In this document: positions 34,080 to 43,857 of the stretch, one piece after another | How the letters are laid out: each line of letters starts with the position of its first letter | How positions within the stretch are numbered: the first letter of the stretch is position 1 | Assembly: GCA_019915015.1 (NCBI GenBank) | Contig: JAHBBC010000004.1 | Location: 1,674,001-1,738,000 of the forward strand | From: Auriscalpium vulgare | Lineage: Eukaryota; Basidiomycota; Agaricomycetes; Russulales; Auriscalpiaceae | Length of the DNA: 64,000 nucleotides | Direction: 5' to 3' | Program-made: the position numbers and the translations under genes | Notes under the pieces: generated by a model | Seen by the model: the letters and a program-made list of their open reading frames with translations, nothing else | Database searches by the model: none | What the model was told of the DNA's origin: nothing

Positions 34080-34745
34080 CCATCAACGTCTGCGGGGACG
34101 GACTCGTCGTCGCCGGCAATGATGTGCAGTCGTAGGTGTAACGTGATGTCGGGGGTTCACAAGTAACTAGTCCGTAGCATTTTCTATAAAAGTGCTTTTT
34201 GTTTTGGCTCTGCATTGAATATGTAAACCTGATGGCACCACTCAAGTATCTGAGGCTTTCGTGGATTGAGCATTCACGCCTCGGCCAGTCGCCAGCCTTC
34301 GCCAGCCCAGTCACACGCGGATGAGCCGGCCCGTGGTCAACTCCTCGCCGCCGCCGCCGCCGCCGAGACGTTGCGTTCCGTTCAACTTGACCCTGCCCTC
34401 ACACCCACTGCATTTGCGCTTCACACTACACCTTGGCCGCTGATCAAAACGTTTAAGTAAATAGAACTATAGACTGTTCTCAACAGGCCTGCACGGTAGC
34501 AGATGTACACCCGACGACTCGACTTCAGTGCGTCACTACCCGACACAGTGCCTGATCCTATACATCCTGTCTGCGACGGCCACACTGTCGCTCGCGTGCC
34601 TGAGCTCATTGTTCCTCATGAATGGGTGTCACCGGCCGGTGCCTCATCAAAAGGACCTAATATGGTTAGTTCAAAGCTACTGTCTTTCTCCTCGATGACA
34701 TTGAACAAGAGCAACCCTATTTCTGGCGCATGCTTTGACACAGAA

Positions 34746-36357
34746 ATGTCGTCTGTGCACTCAACACTTGCTGAAGTCGATTACAGCAATGTCGTAGGCG
34801 CCTTGAAGCACGCGTTCGGTGGGCCCATGCCCGTAGCAACACTTCTTGACATTGCTCACGCCATCGAGCCTGTCGAGGAACCGCGACCAGCAATGATAAT
34901 CAAATTTACTGCAATGAGGACAGTGGGGGAGTTTGACGGCGCATCGGTACGTTTGTTCTTCTGTCTGACGGCGTCCTCTACATCGCGCGTCATAGATCAA
35001 TACCATGCCCTGTTGTCCTGTATTCGCTAAAACATCACTCAAGGGGTACCCGTGGCGCATCAAACGGTTGGAGAAGGAGGCGGATAGTCATTGGCAGCTG
35101 CACTCGCCAAGGGTGACGCGAATCCCGGAGCTGCTGTGCACAGGGGATGTCCTTGACAATGGCAGCGTCCAGTCTCTTCCGAGGGAGCAAACAAGTGTTT
35201 GCAAGCCGAACGGGCTCACGCGACAGGTTCACTTCCGTCTGGCGTGGAAGACGATCGGAAGCAAGCTACGATGCTCTTCGAGCACGAAGCAGCTCTGCGA
35301 AGCCGTACGGGATGCCATCATAGGTTCGTCTTGACCTTAAATTTTCGTAAATTGTCACAGGTGCTCATTGTTTCCGTTGCAGCACACAGCGTTGCCTTCG
35401 AGAAGGCCCACGTTCTCCACCGCGACGTTAGTGCTGGAAATGTGATGTTTGCTCCCGGTCAAAACGGCGGTCTTTTGATCGACTGGGAAATGGCGAAGAT
35501 CCTCAAGCCCGATGAAGAGCCTGAGGTAGCCAGGCGGACTTCCCGCACGGTCCGTTGTTCTCTTCGACATCCTGTGCGCCGACTCAATATCCACTCAGGG
35601 AACCTGGCAGTTCATCTCTGGTGCTCGACTCCTCGATCCGAAGAAACGCCACGGGTTCTCCGATGACCTGGAGTCATTTGTGCACGTCCTGATGTACCAC
35701 CTTCTGCGCTATCGTCCCTCGGGAGTTGACGGCTTGAACGACGTCCTGCATGACCTTTACAACGATTTTCGGGCAGGTGTTGACGGTGCAGCCAAAGGCG
35801 GTCGCGGCAAGAAGCAATGGTTCTCTCGCGCTCTCTTCAAGATGGATGAGTGGCGTCCGCAGCTCCCGACGCCCTGTGCCAACATTGTCGAGGATCTCCA
35901 GTCACTCTTTGAAGTCCTTTACATTCAGGCAGAATATCTCCCTTTCGTCATGCCGGATGGTAAGGCAGACATTGCCCGTCGGCGCCTTCAAAATGCCACT
36001 GCAGCCCTGAAGATTTTCGACGACAACCTCGCTATCAAAGAATGGCCAACGGATTCCGCCTCCATGTTCCAGAATATCGGGCCTCCGACCATTGTCGCGA
36101 ATGGGCTCCCTACCGTGCACAAGCGTGGCTACTCGGACGCAAGAGATAGCCACGCAACCTCCACGTCGCGACTCACTGCCAGCAGTATCGGCTCGGAGTC
36201 CTCCAAGCGTCGCCGGACAGATGCTGGCTCGTCATTCGGCCCAATTGGACTGGATGTCGGTGTGTCCGAGCCGTCAACCTCCGCACGTAGCGGTCCGTCG
36301 CGGCCTGCAACGCGCACGCAGCCGCCCAGGAAAGCGAAGGGCACGCAGAAGAAATGA
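34746..36357 (+). CDS. FunK1-type kinase, array copy 5 (internally deleted)
   Basis: Exons 34746-34946, 34996-35323, 35383-35549 and 35599-36357; 484 residues. Duplicate of copy 2 with the same loss of the central N-lobe region, but intron 1 keeps its CATAG acceptor, so exon 2 includes CCPVFAKTSLKGYPWRIK with the lysine. VLHRDVSAGNVMF and LLIDWEMAK are present. The region after the catalytic domain (SGVDGLNDVLHDLYNDFR) resembles copy 1 and the end resembles copy 2, again mosaic. Small in-frame codon insertions relative to copy 2 (SLPREQ; EEPEVARR) keep the frame, which supports selection for an open product. Confidence 0.82.
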
Positions 36358-36909
36358 CCACCGTCATCTGCGGGGACTCGTCGTCGTCGGCAGTGATGTG
36401 CAATCGTGGCCTGAGGAGGTGTGCCGGAGCGTTTGTAGTAGTCATGTCGGGGGTTCACAAGTTAGTCCGTAGTATATTTGTACCAGTTCTTTGTTTTGGC
36501 TCTGAATTGAATGTGTAAACCTGATGACACGGGTGATGTTCGCGACTTTTGTGGATTGAGCAAATATTTGCCTAGTCTCCTGGAAGCAGACTGAACGAGC
36601 GCGGCCGATGATATCGATAGTCGTTCAGCCGGTAGTAGCCTCGGCTTCACAATATTATTCAAAGCAAATTTCGATTGCCAGAACGCCCGGCGCACATCCA
36701 CAGCGCATACGCGCCGCGCCGCGCCGCCACACCGTCCTCCGCGCACACGCATCGAGCGCGCGCACATCCTCGTCGTACAGTGCGGGTCCTTTTGTGGCAT
36801 AACAACACGTGCAATGTATGATCCAGTCACGCAATGAGTCCGTCCGTGCAGTGTCCTTCGATGCCCATCACACGCATCGCATCCAGTGCCAACGCCCACC
36901 CACGTGCAC
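36358..36909. other. Spacer between kinase array and cupredoxin
   Basis: 36358-36563 belongs to the duplicated unit. 36645-36909 is the original of the segment copied to about 30050-30347. No gene. Confidence 0.6.
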
Positions 36910-37749
36910 CTACAACAGCAGGCCCGCGGCGAGCCCGAGCACCGCGAGCACCGCGCCCGCGCGCACGCCGTGCGCCGCGGCGCCGTTCGGTGTGCCCGTC
37001 GACCCGGCGCCCGCCGCGGACACCGTCGAGCCCGCAGGTGCGGACCCGGACGATGCGGGCGCGGACGACGCGGACGCAGGCGTGCCGCCGTACGGGTTGC
37101 CCGCCGCGGAGCTCGGCGCGGCGCTGGCGGAGCCGGGCGCGCTCGACGCGGGCGCGGATGAGGACGCGGACGCGGAGCCGGGGGTGCCGTCGGCGGGGTT
37201 CGACGCGTTCGCGGCGGCCTGGAAGGCGGCGAAGGACTTGTCCGCGGTGGGGTTGATCGCGAAGACCATGCCCTTCTCGCAGTGTCTGTGGAGGCGTCAG
37301 CGGCTGCGGCGCAGGGCAGGGTGCGGGCGGCAGGACGTACCCGGTCTGCTTGCAGTAGAACCAGAGCGGCGTCGTCACGTTGACGGTGAAGGAGACGCTG
37401 GGCGGCGGGGTGGTCAAGTCCGCGGCGACAGGCATGAAGCCCGAGTCGAAGCCGGGCGCGGGCTGCTCGAGCGAAAGGCACGGCGAGGCGAACGTCGACT
37501 GCGTGACGGTCTGGGAGCACACTATCGTCAGGACCCGGAGGAAGACACGTGGAGAAGACAAGGCCAACGCACGTGGTTCTTCGCCTGGAACTGGAAGGTG
37601 ACGACGTCGCCAACGTTCGCTGTGACCGCGGGCGGGTCGTACGCGAGCGAGCCGCCGGCGCCGACGTTGACTGTGATGCTCTGCTGCGCCGCAACGGAGG
37701 CGGCAGCGAGGAGGGGTGCGGCAATGATGGAGGAAGTGGAGAAGCGCAT
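36910..37749 (-). CDS. Secreted, GPI-anchored cupredoxin (serine-rich)
   Basis: Predicted extracellular blue-copper-type protein. Exons 37749-37573, 37510-37341 and 37285-36910; 240 residues. It has a signal peptide (MRFSTSSIIAAPLLAAASVAA), then the cupredoxin fold with ITVNVGAGGSLAYDPPAV and GDVVTFQFQAKNH. Candidate copper ligands are His59 at the exon 1 end (NH-TVTQS), the Cys in WFYCKQTG and the His and Met of HCEKGM. A long Ala/Ser/Pro/Gly-rich spacer and a hydrophobic C-terminus (RAGAVLAVLGLAAGLLL) follow, typical of GPI attachment to membrane or wall. Such proteins are common in mushrooms; their substrate or role is unclear. A fragment of its 3' end is duplicated at about 30.05-30.35 kb. 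Confidence 0.88.
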
Positions 37750-39196
37750 CGTGATTGAGGTATGAAGAAGATTAGTTGGCACGGGTGGTGGTCAGAAGTA
37801 TTATGTGCGTGCGAGGGCTGCGGGTTCATAGTGAGCTACATGGGACACAGACATCGCGAGCGCGCGAACACATACCCGGCTCGAGGTAATGAAGCAAAAG
37901 GGGGCTCGTAAAGAGGGAGAGAGAGGACAAGGGGGTGGAACAAGGACGGAGCAGTAATGGGGTCTCATGAACAACACCCACTCGTACTTATAGGACCGCA
38001 AGCGGGTTGCGACGGCTGTCATGCGGAAATAGACACAATAGCAGGACAACCGTCAGAGATGTCGATGCGCGACAGATGATGATTGGATGGATGGAAGAAC
38101 ATACAGGCGTGTGATACGTTTGATGGTGGACGCTGCGTTCGATTGGGTGGCGAAACAAGTGCGGTGGAGCAGCAGCGCAAATGGCGCAGCGGCGGACATC
38201 GCCTGCCGTTGTTGATCATGATGGACTGTACTTGGTAGCGCGTGGCATCTAGTTGTCCAGGTCCTGCCAAGGTCAGTTATGCCCCATCGACTCGTCCGCA
38301 CATCGCGCGCAAGCTGAAGCCAACGCTGGGCCCGACCCTAGAAACAGAGCATAAGCACACAAAAGGTCGCAGTACCCCACACAATAGGGCGGGCAGGATT
38401 ATTGTCCCCGGTGGCGCATCACGATCGGCCGACGTGAGAGCGGGCGAGACGTCCTACGCTCGAGCTTCGACATCGACGCTGTCCACAGCTGCCAACGCTC
38501 GCCGAGAAGCCCGCACCGCCTTCAGGCTGTTCCCAGACATATGCGGTCAGTGATCAAAACGTCGAAGCGTGGTCACGAACTACGAACTCACCGCGCGGGC
38601 GCTGCGAGGACCGAAGCGGACCCTCAATTGTGTTGGAATGCACACACAATGCCGAGAGATATGTTGCGGATCTATGTCGACGCTGGGAGATATCAAGAAA
38701 TGATAACGCCGATCGATGCAATGAAGGCGAACCCGTACGTACAGGCCGTTGTAGACTTGTAGCGCTTCCTGATGTTCCGGGCGATGCGAGACCTGTACAG
38801 CACTGTACACCGTCCGCGTCAGTGCCACGCCTGTCAGCGCGCAGTTGCCAGCTGGCAGCTGCAGAGGCTGCGACAGGCCCTCCCGGTGGCATGCATCTCC
38901 GCCAAATGATTTTGATGGTGGCATATCGCTATAGACGCCCGTCCAGCCAGCATCGCAGGTCGACGCTCTAGCCCCAGCCAGCATCAATCGCAGGCACAGC
39001 CCACCGATCCAAAAGTGAGCAAAGCATCAATAGATGAACACTATATATACAGTGAGTAGATCGGTCAACACAGTAAGTAATATACCAAAGACATGCAGCG
39101 CGAGCGCGACGGAGGCATAGGCATCCCATCGTGGTTCCATCCTGGTTCGAGTCTAGATGTGAGTTTTGGGAAGTAAATGTGCTGGCTTTTGAGGCC
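37750..39196. other. Intergenic, no gene recognised
   Basis: Shared upstream/downstream region between two minus-strand genes. A short plus-strand frame at 38651-38762 is open, but nothing supports it as a gene. Confidence 0.5.
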
Positions 39197-40497
39197 CTAC
39201 GAGGTCTTGACGTGCCCGTTCCGCGCCTTTGCTGGCGCAGGCTCGGAGAAGCGCCGGCGCAGCGCAGAGATCATCTTCGTGAACCTGTCCTCGAAACATC
39301 AGCACCGGCCGCACTCGACCGCGCCCTGGACACGACGCACCAGAACCAGTTGAGGCCCTGCAGGAGCACGTTGCCGACCTGCACGCCATAGAACATCGCC
39401 GGCGGGATGCGCGCGCGTTCCGCGTATATGGCTACGTAGAACTGGTAGCTCTGCGGAAATCAATGCGGTGAGGCTGGCGGCACGGTTGCGGGGCGGCGAG
39501 ACACACCATGAACGTGCCGTACACGAGCCGGGAGAGCGCGAACGACCCGAGCAGGAACACGCCGTTGACGAGCTGCAGGCGCGTGCCCGTGCGTCCGGTC
39601 TTGTCGATGAACCTGCGCGCACGTGTTAGTAGTGGGCGCCGGCAGAGGCAAATATATGCGCACCAATGAATGTTCAGGAACACGGTGCTCCTGTGGACGC
39701 GCGGGGTTGAGCGAGACAGAGGACGTGCGCAGCTGCATCGACTTACAGTTCCCAGAGCAAAAAGCGCGCGCCGAAGTACGCGAGGAACGGGCGCTGTTCC
39801 AACACAGTGATGAGCAGCAATCCGGGTTGTGGTTCGGGCATGCGGCGGCTCGCGCGCATGCTCCGAAATGGGAAGCGAACAAGCACTCAAGTACTCACGA
39901 AGGCCAGCGCATAGATACACAGACACGAAACACCTGCCAACCCCCACATGCATTCAGCATATGATTGCGCGCCCGGAGCGAGGAGGAAGCGCGACGCACC
40001 GTGGAGGACGAAGCCGAGCCCCTCGTAGTACACCAGCGACGCGAGCGTGTCGTACAGAAAGTAGCTGCGGCCGCGTCAGCGCCACACACACGCGCGCACA
40101 CAACGCAGATACACGCACCCGCTCGAGATGGCGAACAGCGCGCCCGCGCTGTCGTCCCACCCGAAGACGCGCTCGTGCTCGAGCGCGGCGCTGTCCATCT
40201 GCGCGAGCGCGAGCGGGAGGATGACGAGCGCGTGCGCCATGGACACCGTGTGCGAGCCCCTGCGCGCCGCGCGTCAGACGTGGCCGATGGAATGAGAAGC
40301 ACGACGCACCATGCGCCGCGCGAGCGGCGGGAGAGTGTGGCCCACTTGCCCGCGCCGAGGCTTGCGCGCACGAGCAGCGGGGTGCCGAGGGCCTGCAGCA
40401 CGGCGAAGGCGAGCACGGAGAGCAGGAGCGTCGGGAGGTGTGGCGGGAGGTGTGGCAGGGCGCTGCTGAGCGCGTCGGGCACGGTGAGGGTCGTCAT
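39197..40497 (-). CDS. TLC-domain (TRAM/LAG1/CLN8) multi-pass membrane protein
   Basis: Predicted ER/Golgi-type membrane protein with a TLC domain of the TMEM56-like kind. The start at 40497 gives MTTLTVPDALSSALPH. Exon 1 ends 40310. Further exons are 40259-40119 (GSHTVSMAHALVILPLALAQ), 40064-40000 (GYFLYDTLASLVYYEGLGFVLHG), 39933-39899 (CLCIYALAF), one near 39850-39750 (LLLITVLEQRPFLAYFGARFLLWEL), about 39614-39510 (FIDKTGRTGTRLQLVNGVFL...LVYGTFM), about 39451-39340 (SYQFYVAIYAERARIPPAMF...LQGLNWFW) and a last exon ending MISALRRRFSEP...NGHVKTS. The H...D pair of the TLC region (VLHGASRF / YDTLASL) and at least five hydrophobic segments are visible. A role in lipid handling would be inference only. 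Confidence 0.72.
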
Positions 40498-41041
40498 CGT
40501 GGACGGTGACGCGGTGCGTAAGGGTGGGATGGGCAAGAGCAACAAGTGCGCGGCCGAGGAGAGTGTGGCGGAACTCGGGCCGGGCCGGCGCCGCTTCCCG
40601 CAGCCGCGTCGGCACGGCGGCAAGCCGCGTCCAAGGCAAGCTTGCACTGGCATGGCAGACTCGGATTTTGCAGAGGACTACAGTCCTTGCGATAATATTC
40701 ACGAAGAACAGGCATGAGTACTTGAAGCGATAAATAACGTTGAAAGCGCAGTCATGTAGTGACCGAGCTTCCGCCTCGACTCTCAAGACGTGATCATGCC
40801 TGCCCAACAGTCCCAAATCCAACGCCAGCTAGATAGCCTCACTCGCTGGTATCCTTACACTTCCCGACTACATTGAATACCACAGAGACGTCCGCCGTCC
40901 AACATAGCGAGAGCGCGGCCTCCTGAGCGCAAGCTATGCACCCATGTCTCGCCCCCCGACCGAGTGACACCTCCGCCCGCCTATATCAACCCCTCCCTCT
41001 TCCCCCTAAGCTCCCCATACAACTTATCCACCAACACCCAC
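40498..41041. other. Divergent promoter region
   Basis: Upstream of both the TLC gene (minus) and the 41-kb gene (plus). At 40970-41000 lies GCCCGCCTATATCAACCCCT, a TATA-containing block shared with the 51.5-kb gene. Confidence 0.5.
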
Positions 41042-41725
41042 ATGCACTCACCTGTCCGCACCAACAATACCCAACATACGAGCCGGTTCTCAATGTTCAT
41101 TTCGCTCACAGTTATCTTCGTTGCATTTATCGCGTGGTACATCACGTACGTACTCACCTGCGCCCGTCCCGGGCACCAGTCACTCACCCCTCGTAGCGAG
41201 ATCGTCTTCACCCGCACCTATACCATCCCCACCACTACCATGCGCAAGCCCAATTCACCCCTCGCACCGTGCCCCGACTCCCCCCGCCCGTCCGCGCGCC
41301 CGGCACTCAAGCGCACGCTCACCTCCGCCTCCACCTCCGCCTCATCCACCCCCTCATCCACCACCCCGAAGCCTAAGTCCAAACGCGCGTGGCTGAGCCG
41401 CCGCCTGCGCGCCCTCCGCCCCCGCGCACCCGCCCCCGCGCCTGCGCCTGCGCCCGAGCGCGACCCGCCGGTCGCGTGCAGAGACATGGTCGGCGGCGGG
41501 AGCTGCCGCGTGTGCGCGCTGCGCCGCCTCTCGGGCGTCCGCGCGGGGTGGCACGCGGCGCCGCCGCCCGCGCTGCTGCGTGAAGCGACGCTCGAGGCGC
41601 ACGCGCGGCTGCGTCTCGAGGCGCGGATGCGGCAGCGGGATATCGATGCGCGGGCGCGGTACCGGGAGCTCGAGGATTACGTACGGCGCGAGAACGAGCT
41701 GGAGGAGTTGAAGCTGGGCTTGTGA
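41042..41725 (+). CDS. Unknown protein with N-terminal membrane anchor and CRVCALR motif
   Basis: No family recognised. From the ATG at 41042 (or 41093) it encodes a hydrophobic anchor (MFISLTVIFVAFIAWYITYV), a Ser/Thr/Pro-rich and then Arg/Pro/Ala-rich stretch, and a cysteine-containing segment GSCRVCALRRLSG with WHAAPPPALL. It ends in an Arg/Glu-rich helix (EARMRQRDIDARARYRELEDY). The single long exon starts about 60 bp after a TATATC box. The protein encoded at 51425-51826 shares the promoter block and the CRVCALR...W-HA-PP segment, which supports this as a real paralogous gene. Confidence 0.55.
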   Translation: MHSPVRTNNTQHTSRFSMFISLTVIFVAFIAWYITYVLTCARPGHQSLTPRSEIVFTRTYTIPTTTMRKPNSPLAPCPDSPRPSARPALKRTLTSASTSASSTPSSTTPKPKSKRAWLSRRLRALRPRAPAPAPAPAPERDPPVACRDMVGGGSCRVCALRRLSGVRAGWHAAPPPALLREATLEAHARLRLEARMRQRDIDARARYRELEDYVRRENELEELKLGL

Positions 41726-43500
41726 TGATGTGTGCGGGATATGCTTGCTTACATATTTGCGAATGCGTTGGCTACATAGAGAGTGCTGGTTGCTTGCATC
41801 CGAGCCCCAGTAACCGCGTAGTCGAGTTGAATGAGCGGTGCTCTATAGGAATTACAATAGAAAGCCAATAATGAAATCAGTCCAATTACATACAGACGAG
41901 TTAAAAGCAAAAGATAGTCACAGAAATCCCAGATTGTCGATGAGGAAAGCTGGGCAGATCCCGTCAGGGATAAACTATCCAGAATTTGCGCAGGGGGAGG
42001 GCAGATCTAGGCCAGCACAGATAGTCTCCCTGAGGCAGAGTAGCTAGATTCAACCTTCGCAAGCTCAGGATAGGCCGGCACGGCAGAGGCGAAGCATCAT
42101 ATCCCAGAGCTGTGTTCTTTGTTCCCCAGCAACAGCAGCGCCCGCCACGCCGGACGTGTGAGCTAGCTGCAAGAACGGGGTGTCTCCCTGCACTATGTCA
42201 GAGGCTGCTCCTGCGGTGCGGGGAAATTAAACACGTATAAGCAAAGGCAAACGCGCACAGGAGAGCAGGGCGTACCCGGTCCCATCGACGATCGACAAGA
42301 ACGCACAGCAGGCCGCGGCGATTGTCCCCCCCGAGCCCGTTCGAGCCGCCGTTTAAAAAAGACATGAGCTATATTGGTCCTAGGCAGTGCCCCTTCAGCA
42401 TCTCAGCAGAAATACGTCCCTGCAATGACAGTGGGGCGAGAGGGAGCTGAAAATCCGTGTTACATAGCATGGCCTCGTTCCTGGCAGAGGACAAGTTCAT
42501 CAGCGCCTGACGGCCCTGCCCCGGCGCAGAACAAGGGGCTACACACCTAGCTCGCCATCAACCCAACATCAACCCCACTCCGGACGATCGATGCGAGCCT
42601 CGCAGGCTACGGCGCCCGTCCTCTGATGCCCCTACGCGCTGGCTCAAACGCTTCGGTCGACGTCGGGCGACCGCCGGGGCGTCGAAAGCCGGAGCATCGA
42701 GGGCACGGTTCGGGCTCCGGAAGAGGCTCACGCAGACCCCAGCCTCCGAGGCGCAAGGACCCGCGTCGCGCCGTGAAGAGCATCTCAAGGCAGCAAGGGA
42801 CGCGTTCGACAAGTGGCGAGTCGGAGACGGAGAAGCGAGCCAGGAGAGAGGGGGAAATGGCAGAGACCGTGACGAACGCTGCTGCCAAGAAGAAAGACCC
42901 AGAGGCCGCTTCCTCGACCCGCCGGGCCGGTACCCATGCCATCTGCGACCTTCTACGCCCCCATTCTTTCTCACCTCGCCGTCCACCGCGCATCCGGTGC
43001 CTCAACTGAGCCCATGTACTGTGGCACGCACCGCCTGGGCTCCCCGGCGCGCGGCCCTGCCCTCGTGATCCAACAGAGGTGTCGCCCGATGCGCGGACGC
43101 CGTGAAACAGGGCGGACTCGGGGCGCACTCTCAGAGACCCATTTCTGGCCATGGAAGATCGGCCATTATGATGGTGTGCGAGGAGGGTGGAGCATGAGGC
43201 GGCTGAGGACGGGCACCGCGAGCAAAACAACCCACAAGGCTCGAGAAACATGGTAAGAATGGCAAAGATATGGACTTGACCATCACGATTTGCTGATTGT
43301 CTTCCGCGAAGCCTGTCTTCTCTTCTGCGTTTCGAGTTCCTAGCCTCCTGAAACGATTAAGTATCCCCTTCCGTCTATCTGCTCCATATTCGCCGACCTC
43401 TAGGCCCAAGTCCGGAATCCTATAAGTACGAGGACGACCGCCTCTACTCCTGCATCATTAGCAGCCAACTCTCTCCGGTTGTTTCTTCATCTCAGCAGTC
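41726..43500. other. Gene-poor region with a diverged repeat copy
   Basis: 42040-42700 resembles 44330-45000 and parts of 45340-45800 (for example CAGCGCCCGCCACGCCGG and CGAGCCTCG...CGGCGCCCGTCCTC blocks). The minus strand of the middle copy reads coding-like, but this copy has stops. No intact gene. Confidence 0.45.
43422..43430 (+). promoter_or_regulatory. TATA box of the 43.5-kb small secreted gene
   Basis: TATAAGTAC about 75 bp before the start codon; the same core is used by the 53 and 54 kb genes on the other strand. Confidence 0.55.
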
Positions 43501-43857
43501 ATGCGCTTCGCAACCATCATCACCCTTGCTTTTGCGGCGTTCGCCCCGGTGTTTGCGGCTCCGTCGCCTGTCAACGAGGCTGTCGCCCGGTATGTGTCAA
43601 TATGTCGTTCGTACTGAAGCCACTGAGCTCATGCGCCTCATAAGCAACGTTTGCTTCGACGAAGTCACACAGAAACGCCAGTGCACTCAAGGTTGTGCTT
43701 GTTGAGTGAGTACATATATATACAACAGCATGCTACGATGCTTGACCATGCTGTTTACAGTTCGCGCTACAGGCGCCGCGACGCTGCCGGAGGGGCTGGC
43801 TTGAGCACTCCACAGAGGTCAGCTCCGGCCAACGCTCACGAACCTTCCTGTTATTGA
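43501..43857 (+). CDS. Small secreted protein
   Basis: 72-residue predicted secreted protein. Exons 43501-43589, 43673-43705 and 43761-43857; lengths sum to a multiple of three. It has a clear signal peptide (MRFATIITLAFAAFAPVFAA) followed by PSPVNEAVARNASALKV and a dibasic YRRRDAAGGAG. A single cysteine sits near the end (EPSCY). No known domain. The signal peptide differs from that of the repeat family at 20, 53, 54 and 60 kb, but gene size, three short exons and the TATAAGTAC promoter are similar. Confidence 0.6.

Larger units (their letters stand above)
30346..36563 (+). repeat. Segmental duplication, copy 2 (two FunK1 genes)
   Basis: Second copy of 21541-27724, starting CGCTAACCTT directly after the cupredoxin 3' fragment. 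Carries the full-length kinase at 31673 and the deleted one at 34746. Coding identity with copy 1 is very high over the first 1.2 kb of the kinase and lower in the tails, suggesting conversion among tails. Confidence 0.85.

Noticed and set aside
36827..37765. Long plus- and minus-strand frames overlapping the cupredoxin gene
   Set aside because: They are shadows of the three cupredoxin exons and their retained introns.
42558..43251. 142- and 214-codon minus frames and the 127-codon plus frame
   Set aside because: Low-complexity composition, mutually overlapping, no splice or promoter context; they lie in the decayed repeat.
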